From NCBI RefSeq assembly GCF_018275325.1, contig NZ_JAGVQR010000001.1, positions 682,001-746,000 of the forward strand: a DNA stretch of 64,000 nt, in the 5' to 3' direction. The position numbers were made by a program, and so were the translations under genes. How positions within the stretch are numbered: the first letter of the stretch is position 1; every line of letters starts with the position of its first letter. The stretch is from Nocardioides palaemonis. GTDB lineage: Bacteria > Actinomycetota > Actinomycetes > Propionibacteriales > Nocardioidaceae. Below are positions 10,524 to 19,238 of this stretch, in pieces. The notes beneath the pieces are model-generated. The model had not been told where the DNA came from. It did not search any database and saw only the letters and a list, made by a program, of their open reading frames with translations.

Positions 10524-10559
10524 GGGGCGGGCGGGAGATACAGGGCTCCCGCCCGCCCC
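10524..10559 (+). terminator. Strong 14-bp GC hairpin terminator after the S8 protease
   Basis: GGGGCGGGCGGGAG (10524-10537) pairs perfectly with CTCCCGCCCGCCCC (10546-10559) around an 8-base loop. It lies 73 bases after the protease stop and just before the DUF1905 gene. No T-run follows. Confidence 0.75.
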
Positions 10560-10581
10560 CTCGGTCTGCTTGGGTGACGAC

Positions 10582-10869
10582 GTGGAGATGGACTTCAGCG
10601 GGACCTTGGTCGAGTGGCGCGGTCCGGCGCCCTACCACTTCGTGCCGCTGCCGCCCGACGAGGCGGACCTCGTCGACGAGGTGAAGGCCGAGGTCGTCTA
10701 CTGGGGCGTCGTCCCGGTGCGCGCCCGGATCGGCGCCACGTCGTTCACCACGTCGATGTTCCCGCGCGAGGGCACCTGGTTCCTCCCCGTGAAGGACGCG
10801 GTGCGGCGGGCCGAGGGGCTGGAGCTCGGGGACGCCGTCGAGGTCAGCCTGGCGGTCGGCCGGGACTGA
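10582..10869 (+). CDS. DUF1905 domain protein
   Basis: About 95 residues. The family signature FSGTLVEWRGPAPYHFVPLP opens the protein, followed by VYWGVVPVRARIGATSFTTSMFPREGTWFLPVKDAVRRAEGL. The length matches stand-alone DUF1905 proteins, beta-barrel domains of unknown function. Start codons at TTG 10570, GTG 10582 and ATG 10588 are all in frame, and none has a clear ribosome-binding site. I use GTG 10582, which leaves two residues before the conserved MDFSG. The terminator directly upstream implies its own promoter in a very short gap. Confidence 0.8.
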   Translation: MEMDFSGTLVEWRGPAPYHFVPLPPDEADLVDEVKAEVVYWGVVPVRARIGATSFTTSMFPREGTWFLPVKDAVRRAEGLELGDAVEVSLAVGRD

Positions 10870-10957
10870 TCTGCGTCGGGAAGCAACCTCCCGAGCGGGT
10901 GGTGCGTCTCCTGAGTGCCTCCGACCGGAGGCGGACCCACGAGAACGGAACACCATC

Positions 10958-11503
10958 ATGCGCAGGACCATCCTGGGCGCCGCGACCCTGGCGGTCGCCG
11001 CCCTCGCCTCCCTCCAGACCGCCCCGGCCTTCGCCGACAGCCTGACCGTCGACGACCCGCAGGACCTCCGCCACGGGGTCGACCTGCGCTCGGTGGAGGT
11101 GAAGCACGGCGGACGCAACGTCGTGGTGACCACCACCCACACCGACCTGCAGGAGTCCTACCGCAGCGGCTCGTCGGGCACGGTCTTCCTCGACACCGAC
11201 CCCGACGACCCGGGCCCGGAGTACGTCTTCTCCGGCGGCTACTTCAGCGGCACCGACTACGTCCTGCTGCACACCGACGGCTTCAAGACCTCCGCGTGGG
11301 GCGAGCCGGTCGAGGGGTCGTACCGGATGCGCATCGACTACGACACCGAGCAGGTGCGGATGCGGATCGCCCGCGACGCGATCGGCTCGCCGGACGAGGT
11401 CCGGGTCGCCGTGCGCGTCGCCGGCACCCGCCCCGACGGGCGCGACACCCGCAAGGACTGGCTCGGCGACCCGCGCAGCTTCACCGACTGGGTCGCGCGC
11501 TGA
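10958..11503 (+). CDS. Secreted protein of unknown function
   Basis: A 181-residue protein with a clear Sec signal peptide (MRRTILGAATLAVAALASLQ, cleavage probably after PAFA near residue 26). The mature part is about 155 residues, rich in Asp and beta-strand-forming residues (HGGRNVVVTTTHTDL, GTVFLDTDPDDPGPEYVF). It has no cysteine pair and no catalytic motif I recognise. It looks like a small beta-sandwich; a similar architecture appears in many actinobacterial secreted hypotheticals. It stands alone, with an 88-base gap to DUF1905. No function is assigned. Confidence 0.8.
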   Translation: MRRTILGAATLAVAALASLQTAPAFADSLTVDDPQDLRHGVDLRSVEVKHGGRNVVVTTTHTDLQESYRSGSSGTVFLDTDPDDPGPEYVFSGGYFSGTDYVLLHTDGFKTSAWGEPVEGSYRMRIDYDTEQVRMRIARDAIGSPDEVRVAVRVAGTRPDGRDTRKDWLGDPRSFTDWVAR

Positions 11504-11536
11504 GCGGCAGGCCGCGGGAGCGGGAGAGCCCGGGGA

Positions 11537-11878
11537 TCACTTGATCTCCCGGACCTCCTGCGGCCAGCCGCACCCCTCGGCCACCTTCGCCGCCCACGCC
11601 TTCGCGGCGTCGACGTCGGGGACCTCGATGACGGTGATCCCGCCGAGGTACTCCGTGACCTCGGTGTAGGGCCCGTCGGAGACGACCATCGTCCCGCTCG
11701 TGCCGTCGGCGCTGAACGCCAGCTCCATCTCCTCGACGAGCCCGCCGGCGAAGACCAGGACGCCGGCCTCCTCCATCTCGCGCACCACGGCGCGGGACGG
11801 CTCGACCCGCCCCTGGTACCACTCGGCGGGGTGGTCGCCCACCCACTGCTGCATGAAGTAGATCGCGTAACGCGCCAT
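11537..11878 (-). CDS. YCII-related (DGPF-domain) protein
   Basis: A 113-residue protein starting at ATG 11878 with GGAGGG eight bases upstream; the extra 29 codons of open frame are excluded. The features VVREMEEAGVLVFAGGL, VSDGPYTEVTEYLGGITVIEV and VDAAKAWAAKVAE are those of the DGPF/YCII-like fold (ferredoxin-like dimer). Family members often accompany ECF sigma factors, but none is seen here. Function is unknown. It faces the secreted-protein gene tail to tail. Confidence 0.88.
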   Translation of the reverse strand: MARYAIYFMQQWVGDHPAEWYQGRVEPSRAVVREMEEAGVLVFAGGLVEEMELAFSADGTSGTMVVSDGPYTEVTEYLGGITVIEVPDVDAAKAWAAKVAEGCGWPQEVREIK

Positions 11879-11974
11879 CGTCGTCCCTCCGTCGCCGGCC
11901 GCCCGGTGCGGCCCGTCACCACTGTGACGGACGAGGGTGGTCCGGATCGACAGGCGACACGGCACACTGGCGAG

Positions 11975-12376
11975 GTGACCTCACCCGACCTCGCGCTCCG
12001 CCTGCACGACGCGGGCCTGGCCTGGTCGCCCGCCAACGGCGACCGGTTCTGGCTGCCGGACCGCGACCTCGACGAGGCCGTCTTCACCGTCAGCGACATG
12101 GTGGTCGAGGTCCGCGACCGGCCGTCGGGCCGGGTGCTCGCCTTCAACGGCACCACCGAGTGGGCGCTCGACGACGTCGAGGAGGCCGAGACCGTGTGGT
12201 TGCCGCGTCTCGACCAGCTCCTCGACGTGCTCGGCGAGCGCTTCGTCAGCCTGACCTCCCGCTCGGGCGGTCACGTCGTACGCGTCTCGCTGGGGGAGCG
12301 CGAGGAGGAGCACGTCGACGTCGGCGCCGCCGACGCGGCCGCGCGGGCGGTGCTCAGCGTGCTCGGGAGTGAGTGA
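11975..12376 (+). CDS. Conserved hypothetical, small soluble protein
   Basis: About 133 residues from GTG 11975 (VTSPDLALRLHDAGL). The recognisable block GDRFWLPDRDLDEAVFTVSDM, then FNGTTEWALDDVEEAETVWLPRLDQL, recurs in short actinobacterial proteins that I recall being loosely labelled CpaE-like pilus proteins; no ATPase motif supports that label. It is acidic, with no signal peptide or membrane segment. The start is divergent from the YCII gene with about 95 bases between. A long inverted repeat follows the gene. Confidence 0.75.
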   Translation: MTSPDLALRLHDAGLAWSPANGDRFWLPDRDLDEAVFTVSDMVVEVRDRPSGRVLAFNGTTEWALDDVEEAETVWLPRLDQLLDVLGERFVSLTSRSGGHVVRVSLGEREEEHVDVGAADAAARAVLSVLGSE

Positions 12377-12384
12377 AGCCCGCG

Positions 12385-12430
12385 GACGTCATGGGTCTCC
12401 TCGGTTCGGACCGCTGAGTCCCATGACGTC
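12385..12430. repeat. 46-bp intergenic inverted repeat, copy 2 of the GACGTCATGG type
   Basis: GACGTCATGGG at 12385-12395 pairs with CCCATGACGTC at 12420-12430. The arms extend to about 15 bp with one mismatch and one further base pair outside. The centre holds a nested hairpin, CGGT-TCGG-ACCG, at 12402-12413. It sits between convergent genes, so it could serve as a bidirectional terminator. The outer arms and total length equal those of the element at 5375-5420. Confidence 0.8.
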
Positions 12431-12463
12431 CCGGCCCGCGGCTCAGGCGCTCTCGGGTGGTGC

Positions 12464-13636
12464 TCATGCCGGGGCCTTCAACAGGTGTCCCTGGTAGACG
12501 CCGTGGGTGGTGCGTACGGCGACCGTTCCCCAGGCGACGAGCAGGCCGGCGTAGAAGAGGACGGCAGCGCCGGTGAACAGGTGTGCGCCGGTCGCGGCGG
12601 CGAGGCCGGAGGTGCCGGTGACGACGGTGCCGACGGGGAAGGTGAAGGACCACCAGGTCAGCGCGAACGGCATGCCGGCGCGGGCGGCGCGCACGGTGAT
12701 CGTGATGGCAAGCGCGGCCCAGAGCGTGGCGAACCCCCACATCGGGACGCCGAAGACCAGGCCGGCGGCCTCGAAGGCGGTGCCGTAGGGGGCGGGGAGC
12801 ACGCTGGTCGCGGTCGCGCCGAGGGTGTGGCCGGCGGTGATCGACTGGCCGAGCGGGCCGAGAACGATCCAGAGGGTGGGGATCGTGGAGGCGGCGCCGG
12901 CGCCGTGGCGGGCAAGGCGTCCCCAGATCAGGGCGATCACGACGAGACTGGCGATGATGGTCAGGCCGAACATCGCGGTGCAGAGCAGCTGCAGGGTCAG
13001 CTGCCACTGCCCGGCCGGCAGGTGCGGGATGAGTAGCGGACCGGTGGCCGCGCTGACCATGGGAGGCACGACCGGCATCAGCCAGCCGCCGAAGGCCGAG
13101 TCAGGCTCGACATCGTGGGTCATGAAGGTCTTGTAGGGCACGGCCACGGCGGTCCACAGTCCGAGGACCGTTCCGGCGGTCCAGAGCACGGCATCGAGGC
13201 CGATGGCGGCGGTGGTGCCGATGACCGGCTGACCGACGAGCACGGCGCCGGCGCCGACGGTCATCAGCGCCATCGCGGGGGCGCCGTAGAAGTGGGACAT
13301 GACGGGGTTGTCCAGGTGCCCGCGCGCGGTTGCGGGGTGGCGGCTCCAGTGCATCGCGGTCGCGGCCACGATGGCGAGGAGCAGCACGACGTCGAGCACC
13401 CACACGGTCCGCGCGAAGGCCAGCAGACCAGGGAACTGGACGGGCAGGGTCGCAGCTGCGGTGGCGACGATGCCGGTACCCATGACGGAGGCGAACCAGT
13501 TCGGTCCGATGAAGCCGAACGCCGGCTGGCCCCCGAGACCGGACAGGAACGAACCGCGCCGGAACCCACGCCGCGGGGCGAGAGCGGGGGAGGAGGCGTG
13601 GCGGTCGTCGTGGTCGTGGGCCAGGAGGTTGGTCAT
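12464..13636 (-). CDS. TDT/SLAC1-type transporter (TehA-like)
   Basis: A 390-residue polytopic protein with about ten hydrophobic segments and the family start FIGPNWFASVMGTGIVATAA (residues about 41-60), followed by HWSRHPATARGHLDNPVMSHFYGAPAMALM. TDT proteins move C4-dicarboxylates, sulfite or other anions, or tellurite. The histidine-rich N-terminal tail (AHDHDDRHASS) is cytoplasmic. A LysR regulator is divergent 92 bases away, the usual arrangement for a transporter and its regulator. The substrate cannot be decided from sequence. Confidence 0.9.
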   Translation of the reverse strand: MTNLLAHDHDDRHASSPALAPRRGFRRGSFLSGLGGQPAFGFIGPNWFASVMGTGIVATAAATLPVQFPGLLAFARTVWVLDVVLLLAIVAATAMHWSRHPATARGHLDNPVMSHFYGAPAMALMTVGAGAVLVGQPVIGTTAAIGLDAVLWTAGTVLGLWTAVAVPYKTFMTHDVEPDSAFGGWLMPVVPPMVSAATGPLLIPHLPAGQWQLTLQLLCTAMFGLTIIASLVVIALIWGRLARHGAGAASTIPTLWIVLGPLGQSITAGHTLGATATSVLPAPYGTAFEAAGLVFGVPMWGFATLWAALAITITVRAARAGMPFALTWWSFTFPVGTVVTGTSGLAAATGAHLFTGAAVLFYAGLLVAWGTVAVRTTHGVYQGHLLKAPA

Positions 13637-13682
13637 GACTCCAGCCTCGGCGCGGCGGCGGCTCGGCAGTAGACGCCTCGAT

Positions 13683-13709
13683 CCTGTGGAGCCACAACCG
13701 CAGCCTGTG
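13683..13709. promoter_or_regulatory. Candidate LysR operator between the TDT and LysR genes
   Basis: TGTGG-AG-CCACA (13685-13696) is a 5-bp-arm dyad of T-N-A type, and CCTGTGG recurs at about 13683 and 13703. LysR proteins usually bind an interrupted dyad in such divergent gaps. No effector is implied. Confidence 0.4.
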
Positions 13710-13728
13710 GGTGTCGTACGGTGTGGTC

Positions 13729-14658
13729 ATGGAGTCGTCCCACGTCCCGGACCTGGCGGGTCTGAGGCTGCTCGTCGCGATCGGGCGCACTGGCAGCATC
13801 GGCGCCGCGGCGCGGGCGAGCGGGGTCTCGCAGCAGGCCGCGTCCGAGCGGCTGCGCAGCGTCGAGGCCCAGACCGGCCTCACCCTCGTGCAGCGCGGCC
13901 CACGAGGCTCGGAGCTCACGCCGTCGGGCGTGGTGTTCACCGAGTGGGCCTCCCGGCTGATCGACCTGACCGACGAGGTCGAGACGGCCATCGTCGGCCT
14001 GCGAGGCGAACGCTCACGCGACCTGTCGGTGTGGGCGAGCATGACCATCGCGGACGCGCTCATGCCGCGCTGGCTGGTCCAGCTCCGGAGGCGTCAGGCC
14101 GCCGAGGGTGTGCCGGTCACGTCCGTCAGCCTGACGGCGTCGAACAGCCATCAGGTCGAGGACGCGGTGCGCGACGGCACTGCTCATCTCGGGTTCGTCG
14201 AGGGCGTCGAACCGCCGCTCCACCTGAGGTCGACGGTCGTCGCCCACGACGAGCTCGTCCTCGTCGTCTCACCCGACGATCCGCTCGCCCGACGCGAGCG
14301 GGCGCTCGACGCATCCGCGGTCGCCGACCTGCCGCTGACCAGCCGCGAGCCCGGGTCAGGGACGCGTGACGTGGTTGAGCGGGCCCTCGCCGCCCACGGG
14401 CTGACCATGCACGAGTCGGTCATCGAGCTCACCACCGCCACGGCCGTGCGCGAGTCGGTGCTCGCCGGCGGGGCGCCCGCGTTCCTCAGCCGCCGCGTCG
14501 TGGACCGGGAGGTCGACGCCGGCCACCTCGTCGCCGTCGCCACGACGCTCGACCTGCGCCGCGAGTTCCGCGCCGTCTGGACCGGCGGACCCCATCCGCC
14601 AGCCGGGCCCGCGCGGGACCTCGTCGCCCTCGCGCGGCGACCACGCCCGGCGGACTAG
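13729..14658 (+). CDS. LysR-family transcriptional regulator
   Basis: About 309 residues from ATG 13729; GTG 13711 is an alternative six codons earlier. The winged helix-turn-helix is at the N-terminus (LLVAIGRTGSIGAAARASGVSQQAASERLRSVE; positions about 10-45), followed by an effector domain with LGFVEGVEPPL, DELVLVVSPDDPLA and REPGSGTR. It is divergent from the TDT transporter gene and probably controls it. The effector is unknown. Translation may be leaderless or weakly led, as no clear Shine-Dalgarno is seen. Confidence 0.9.
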   Translation: MESSHVPDLAGLRLLVAIGRTGSIGAAARASGVSQQAASERLRSVEAQTGLTLVQRGPRGSELTPSGVVFTEWASRLIDLTDEVETAIVGLRGERSRDLSVWASMTIADALMPRWLVQLRRRQAAEGVPVTSVSLTASNSHQVEDAVRDGTAHLGFVEGVEPPLHLRSTVVAHDELVLVVSPDDPLARRERALDASAVADLPLTSREPGSGTRDVVERALAAHGLTMHESVIELTTATAVRESVLAGGAPAFLSRRVVDREVDAGHLVAVATTLDLRREFRAVWTGGPHPPAGPARDLVALARRPRPAD

Positions 14659-14666
14659 CTGCGCCG

Positions 14667-15317
14667 TCAGGCGGACTCGGGGAAGGCCACGCCGGTGTTG
14701 GCGTGGCAGCGGTAGCCGAACGGGTTCTTGGCGAGGTACTGCTGGTGCGCGTCCTCGGCGTAGAAGTACGGCGTCTCGGAGGCGGGGCGGATCTCGGTGG
14801 TGATCTCCCCGAGGCCGCGGCGGGCGAGCTCGTCGCCGTAGACCTTGGTCAGCTCACGGGCGGTCTGCTCCTGCTCGGGGGTGGTCCAGTAGATCGCGGA
14901 GCGGTACTGCGTGCCGACGTCGTTGCCCTGGCGCATGCCCTGCGTCGGGTCGTGGATCTCGAAGAACTTCTTCACCAGGTCGGCGTAGGACACCACCGTA
15001 GGGTCGAAGACGACGCGGATCGCCTCGGTGTGGCCGGTGCCACCGCTGCACACCTCCTCGTAGGTCGGGTTCGGCGTGCTGCCGCCGGCGTAGCCCACGG
15101 ACGTCGACCAGACGCCGGGGACCTGCCAGTAGATCTCCTCCGCGCCCCAGAAGCAGCCGAGGCCGAGCAGCGCCACCTCGTGGCCGGCGGGGACCTCGTC
15201 GGTGACGACGGGCGCGTCGAGCACGACGTGCCGCCCCAGCTGCCACATCGGCTCCGCACGGCCGGGCAGGGCCTGGTCGGGCGTGGGGAGGGTGGTGGGC
15301 TTGCCGAATCCGAACAT
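14667..15317 (-). CDS. msrA: Peptide-methionine (S)-S-oxide reductase MsrA
   Basis: A 216-residue protein starting at ATG 15317; the 56 codons upstream in frame are non-conserved shadow. The catalytic Cys55 lies in GCFWG, followed by VGYAGG, GHTEAI and the C-terminal [19 protein letters not shown]. The enzyme reduces methionine-S-sulfoxide in proteins, using thioredoxin or mycoredoxin-type reductants. It is a single gene that converges on the LysR gene with eight bases between stops. Confidence 0.96.
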   Translation of the reverse strand: MFGFGKPTTLPTPDQALPGRAEPMWQLGRHVVLDAPVVTDEVPAGHEVALLGLGCFWGAEEIYWQVPGVWSTSVGYAGGSTPNPTYEEVCSGGTGHTEAIRVVFDPTVVSYADLVKKFFEIHDPTQGMRQGNDVGTQYRSAIYWTTPEQEQTARELTKVYGDELARRGLGEITTEIRPASETPYFYAEDAHQQYLAKNPFGYRCHANTGVAFPESA

Positions 15318-15485
15318 GGCTCCATTCTCCCCCTCCGGACAAGGCCGGGGCACCGCGTCTGGAGGGCGGACGCGGCGGCCGTACGTGGAATTACGTGGTC
15401 TAGACGTCGTGCTTGCACCGATGTGCTCGGGGCGTGGGGCGAGGACGGTGTTCGACGCACGCACACTCGTCGAAGGGGAACGCAC

Positions 15486-16235
15486 ATGTCGTCACGTCGC
15501 CCGGTCCGCCAGCTGCTGGTGGCCGTCCTGCTCGGGGTCCTGGTCGGCGGAGGCCTGATGGCCGTCACGCCCGCCGGGGCGGAGGTCTCGCAGGCCGCCG
15601 CCACGAGCTGGAAGAAGATCTGGAAGAAGGAGCTCAAGCCGCTCGCGGCCAAGACGTTCTACACCAAGAAGCAGTCCGATGCGGCCTACCAGCCCAAGGG
15701 CAGCTACGAGCCCGCGGGCTCCGGCTACACCAAGGCCGAGTCGGACGCGAAGTACGCCGGGGCAGGGTCGGGCTACACCAAGGCCGAGAGCGACGGGCGC
15801 TACCTCCCGAAGCAGGCCCTGATCCGCGGCCAGTACGCCGCGATCGGGACCGCCGCTGCCGCGAACGACTGGGTGGGCGACAACATCACGTTCGGCGTCA
15901 CCCTGTCCGCCGCCCCGACGCCGCACTACCTGGCGGTCGGCGCTGCGCCGACTGCCGACTGCCCCGGAACCGCCGCCGCGCCGAACGCCGCGCCCGGTCA
16001 GCTGTGCTTCTACGAGCGCCAGGACATCAATGCCGCCTCGCGGTTCGTGTTTGACGCTGCTTCGGGGACGAACGGGGCGGCCAGCCCCTACGGCGCCAGC
16101 ATGTACGTCTCCGCTGCTGCGGCGGGTGACACGTTCGTCTACGGCTCGTGGGCCGTGCGGCCGCTGGGCATCACTGCGGCGAGCCTGGGCAAGGGCGGAG
16201 GTGGCGCCGCCCTGACGGCACCCAGCGTGCCCTGA
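15486..16235 (+). CDS. Secreted protein with tail-fibre-like YTK-SD-Y repeats
   Basis: A 249-residue protein from ATG 15486 with a signal peptide ([20 protein letters not shown], residues 4-23). The mature N-terminus has [15 protein letters not shown] and then three tandem copies of a short repeat: [28 protein letters not shown] and [13 protein letters not shown]. This pattern is known from phage tail fibres and other trimeric fibrous proteins. The C-terminal 150 residues are probably a globular beta domain containing two Cys. No phage genes are nearby. The protein may be a trimeric cell-surface stalk. A perfect terminator hairpin follows at 16251. Confidence 0.82.
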   Translation: MSSRRPVRQLLVAVLLGVLVGGGLMAVTPAGAEVSQAAATSWKKIWKKELKPLAAKTFYTKKQSDAAYQPKGSYEPAGSGYTKAESDAKYAGAGSGYTKAESDGRYLPKQALIRGQYAAIGTAAAANDWVGDNITFGVTLSAAPTPHYLAVGAAPTADCPGTAAAPNAAPGQLCFYERQDINAASRFVFDAASGTNGAASPYGASMYVSAAAAGDTFVYGSWAVRPLGITAASLGKGGGGAALTAPSVP

Positions 16236-16250
16236 CCCGGACCAGGGGGA

Positions 16251-16287
16251 GGAACGGCCGCCACGCCCCATACGTGGCGGCCGTTCC
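16251..16287 (+). terminator. Perfect 15-bp hairpin terminator
   Basis: GGAACGGCCGCCACG (16251-16265) pairs with CGTGGCGGCCGTTCC (16273-16287) around the 7-base loop CCCCATA. It is 16 bases after the secreted-protein stop and upstream of the metB operon. No T-run is present. Confidence 0.8.
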
Positions 16288-16326
16288 GCTGTGCCCGGCG
16301 CGGCAGGCGAGGTCTAGGCTCGCCAC

Positions 16327-17487
16327 GTGACCCAGGAACGTGCCAACAAGGTCGGTTTCGAGACGCGTGCGATCCACGCCGGCTACGAGCCCGACGCGAT
16401 GACCGGGGCGGTCAACCCGCCGATCTACGCCAGCAGCACCTACAAGCAGGACGGCGTCGGCGGGCTGCGCGGCGGCTACGAGTACAGCCGCTCGGCCAAC
16501 CCCACCCGCACCGCCCTCGAGGGCGCGCTCGCGGCGGTCGAGGACGGCGAGCGCGGCTTCGCCTTCGCCTCCGGCCTGGCCGGCGAGGACGCGATCATCC
16601 GGGCGCTGACCCGCCCCGGCGACCACGTGGTCATCCCCGACGACGCCTACGGCGGCACGTTCCGCCTCTTCGACAAGGTCGCAAAGGTCTGGGGCCTCGA
16701 CCACAGCCCGGCGCCGGTCGCCGACACCGAGGCGGTCGCCGCGGCGATCGAGCCCGGCCGCACGAAGCTGGTGTGGGTCGAGACGCCCACCAACCCGATG
16801 CTCACCATCGGCGACATCGAGGCGCTGGCCACGGTCGCCCACGACGCCGGTGCGCTGCTCGTCGTCGACAACACCTTCGCCTCGCCCTACCTCCAGCAGC
16901 CGCTCACGCTCGGCGCCGACGTGGTGCTCCACTCGACGACCAAGTACGTCGGCGGGCACAGCGACGTCGTGGGCGGCGCGGTGGTCGTGCGCGACCTCGA
17001 CCTCGCCGAGAAGATCGGCTTCCACCAGAACGCGATGGGTGCGGTCGCCGGTCCGTTCGACGCCTTCCTCACCCACCGCGGGCTGAAGACGCTCGGCGTC
17101 CGGATGGACCGCCACTGCGACAACGCCGAGCGGATCGCGGCGTTCCTCGACGGCGACGCCCGCGTCACCGAGGTGATCTACCCCGGGCTCGCCGCCCACC
17201 CGGGCCACGAGGTCGCGGCCCGGCAGATGAAGCGCTTCGGCGGGATGATCTCGTTCCGCGTCGCCGGCGGCGAGGAGCAGGCGCTGGCCGTGTGCGAGCG
17301 GGCGGAGGTCTTCACCCTCGGCGAGTCCCTCGGCGGCGTCGAGTCGCTGATCGAGCACCCCGGCCGGATGACCCACGCCAGCGTCGCCGGCACCGACCTC
17401 GAGGTGCCCGCCGACCTGGTCCGGCTCAGCGTCGGCATCGAGAGCATCGACGACCTGCTCGCCGACCTCGACCGGGCGCTGGGGTGA
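16327..17487 (+). CDS. metB: Cystathionine gamma-synthase / trans-sulfuration enzyme
   Basis: A 386-residue PLP enzyme of the Cys/Met-metabolism family. The PLP lysine is K206 in HSTTKYVGG; YSRSANPTR near residue 53 and VETPTNPML near 151 are conserved. It condenses an O-acylhomoserine with cysteine to cystathionine. Cystathionine gamma-lyase or homocysteine synthase activity is the main alternative, since the family is hard to separate by sequence. The start is GTG 16327. It is the first gene of a tightly coupled operon ending with ilvA; both ends of the operon produce or use 2-oxobutyrate-related metabolites. Confidence 0.88.
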   Translation: MTQERANKVGFETRAIHAGYEPDAMTGAVNPPIYASSTYKQDGVGGLRGGYEYSRSANPTRTALEGALAAVEDGERGFAFASGLAGEDAIIRALTRPGDHVVIPDDAYGGTFRLFDKVAKVWGLDHSPAPVADTEAVAAAIEPGRTKLVWVETPTNPMLTIGDIEALATVAHDAGALLVVDNTFASPYLQQPLTLGADVVLHSTTKYVGGHSDVVGGAVVVRDLDLAEKIGFHQNAMGAVAGPFDAFLTHRGLKTLGVRMDRHCDNAERIAAFLDGDARVTEVIYPGLAAHPGHEVAARQMKRFGGMISFRVAGGEEQALAVCERAEVFTLGESLGGVESLIEHPGRMTHASVAGTDLEVPADLVRLSVGIESIDDLLADLDRALG

Positions 17488-17813
17488 CGGTGCCCGGCTC
17501 CGACCCGACGGACCCGCGCTACTCGCTCGCCAACGAGCGCACCTTCCTGGCCTACGAGCGCACCGCCGTCGGCCTGCTGGTCGCGGCCGTCGGCGCGCTC
17601 AACCTGCTGCGTGACTCGTGGGCCGAGACGCTCCTCGGCGTGGCGCTGCTGGTCGCGGCCGCGCTCACTGCCGCGCTCGGGATGCGCCGCTACCGCGAGG
17701 CCGATGCGGCGATCCGTGAGGGTCGGGCCCTGCCGCCCAGCACCGCCGTGCCCGTGGTGTTCACGACCGTCGTGGTCCTCGTCCTGCTGGTCGGGCTCTC
17801 GGTGGTCGTGTGA
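17484..17813 (+). CDS. DUF202 (YidH-like) inner-membrane protein
   Basis: A 109-residue protein with the family motif LANERTFLAYERTA near residues 13-26, then three hydrophobic helices (LLVAAVGALNLL, LGVALLVAAALTAALG and VVFTTVVVLVLLVGL). GTG 17484 shares GTGA with the metB stop, and its own stop overlaps the next GTG likewise. DUF202 proteins are small membrane proteins of unknown function. Coupling to metB and a MutL-like ATPase is unusual. GTG 17490 is a second possible start. Confidence 0.85.
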   Translation: MTVPGSDPTDPRYSLANERTFLAYERTAVGLLVAAVGALNLLRDSWAETLLGVALLVAAALTAALGMRRYREADAAIREGRALPPSTAVPVVFTTVVVLVLLVGLSVVV

Positions 17814-19237
17814 GCCACGACTGCGTCGTCTGCGTCGACTTCGGCTCGACCTTCACCAAGGCCGCGCTCGTCGACCTCGGCACCGGTGACCTGCTCGCGA
17901 CGGCGAGCCACCCGACCACGCTCCTGGACGAGGCGGGGCATGGCGACGTCCTCGACGGGTACGACGCGTGCGTGGACGCACTCGCCGAGCAGGACCCCCG
18001 TGCCCGTGACGCCGACGTGCTGGCCTGCTCCAGCGCCGGCGGCGGCCTGCGGATCGCGGTCGTCGGCAACGAGGAGCTCGTCACCGCCGAGGCGGGCCGC
18101 CGGGTCGCGCTGTCGAGCGGCGGCAAGGTGGTGCTCGTGCTCCACGGCGGCCTCGACGCGGCCAGGCTCGGCGAGCTGCGGTCCGCAGAGCCCGACGTCG
18201 TGCTGCTCGTCGGCGGGACCGACGGCGGCAACTCCGAGGTCCTCGAGGGGGATGCCGCCTTCCTGGCCGCGACGCCGTGGCCGGGTCCCGTCGTGGTCGC
18301 CGGCAACGTCGACTCCCAGGAGACGGTCTCCGCCCTCCTCACCGCCGCCGGCACGCCCCACGTCGTCGCGGCCAACGTGGTGCCGCGCATCGGCGTCCTC
18401 GCGCCCGACGGCGCGCGGCGGGCGATCCGCGAGATCTTCCTGTCCCACGTCATCGGCGGCAAGCACCTCAGCAGCCGCACCGACGCCGCGGGCCGGACCT
18501 TCACCGAGATGGTCCGGGGCGCCACCCCGGACGTCGTGCTCACCGGCGTCGAGCTCCTCGCGCACGGCCTCGACGAGCAGCACCCCGGCGCCGGCGACGT
18601 GGTGGTCGTCGACGTCGGCGGCGCCACCACCGACGTGCACAGCGTCGTCGAGCTCGACCCGGAGACGGCGTCCATCGATGGGGCGGGCCTCTCCCGCGAG
18701 GTCGTGGGAGTCACGCCCGTCACCCGGACGGTCGAGGGTGACCTCGGCATGCGCTGGTCGGCCGTGTCGACGGTCGAGGCGGCCGGCCTCGACGCCCTCC
18801 GCGACGCCGCGGCGCGTCGCCACGCCGACCCCGACCTGCTGCCGGACCACTGTCCGGACCCGGCCGCCGAGCAAGACGCCGACCTGGCGATCGCGGCCGG
18901 CGCGGTGCGGATCGCACTGGAACGCCACGCCGGCCGCAGCAAGGTCGTGGTCAGCCCCGAGGGCCGGGTCGTCGAGCGCAGCGGCAAGGACCTGCGCGAG
19001 GTCGACCTGCTGGTCGGCTCCGGCGGCGTGCTGCGCCACGGCGGCCCCGATGCGGTGGGGCGGGTGCTGCTGCCCGCCACCGGTGACGCGTTCGAGGGCG
19101 GCTGGCAGCTCCCGCGCGACCCGGTCGTGGTGGTCGACCACGACTACGTCCTGGCGGCCGCCGGACTGCTCGCCGACGACCACCCGGTCGCCGCCCACCG
19201 GCTCCTCGCCGGGCTCCGGACGGCGGGGGACCGCTAG
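17810..19237 (+). CDS. GlmL/MutL-family ATPase (glutamate-mutase-associated)
   Basis: A 475-residue protein of the actin-like ATPase fold. Phosphate-1 motif VCVDFGSTFTKAALV sits at residues 7-21, LLVGGTDGGN near 130, and VVVDVGGATTDVHS near 265. The family is the GlmL/MutL-type factor encoded beside adenosylcobalamin-dependent glutamate mutase in clostridia, thought to reactivate the mutase. I see no glutamate-mutase S or E subunit anywhere in this window. Its client could be encoded elsewhere, or the protein may serve another B12 enzyme. It overlaps DUF202 by four bases and has one base before the AI-2E permease. Confidence 0.85.
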   Translation: MSHDCVVCVDFGSTFTKAALVDLGTGDLLATASHPTTLLDEAGHGDVLDGYDACVDALAEQDPRARDADVLACSSAGGGLRIAVVGNEELVTAEAGRRVALSSGGKVVLVLHGGLDAARLGELRSAEPDVVLLVGGTDGGNSEVLEGDAAFLAATPWPGPVVVAGNVDSQETVSALLTAAGTPHVVAANVVPRIGVLAPDGARRAIREIFLSHVIGGKHLSSRTDAAGRTFTEMVRGATPDVVLTGVELLAHGLDEQHPGAGDVVVVDVGGATTDVHSVVELDPETASIDGAGLSREVVGVTPVTRTVEGDLGMRWSAVSTVEAAGLDALRDAAARRHADPDLLPDHCPDPAAEQDADLAIAAGAVRIALERHAGRSKVVVSPEGRVVERSGKDLREVDLLVGSGGVLRHGGPDAVGRVLLPATGDAFEGGWQLPRDPVVVVDHDYVLAAAGLLADDHPVAAHRLLAGLRTAGDR

Positions 19238-19238
19238 C

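Noticed and set aside
15486..16235. A prophage, suggested by tail-fibre-like repeats.
   Set aside because: No capsid, portal, integrase or terminase genes are near, and the protein has a bacterial signal peptide.
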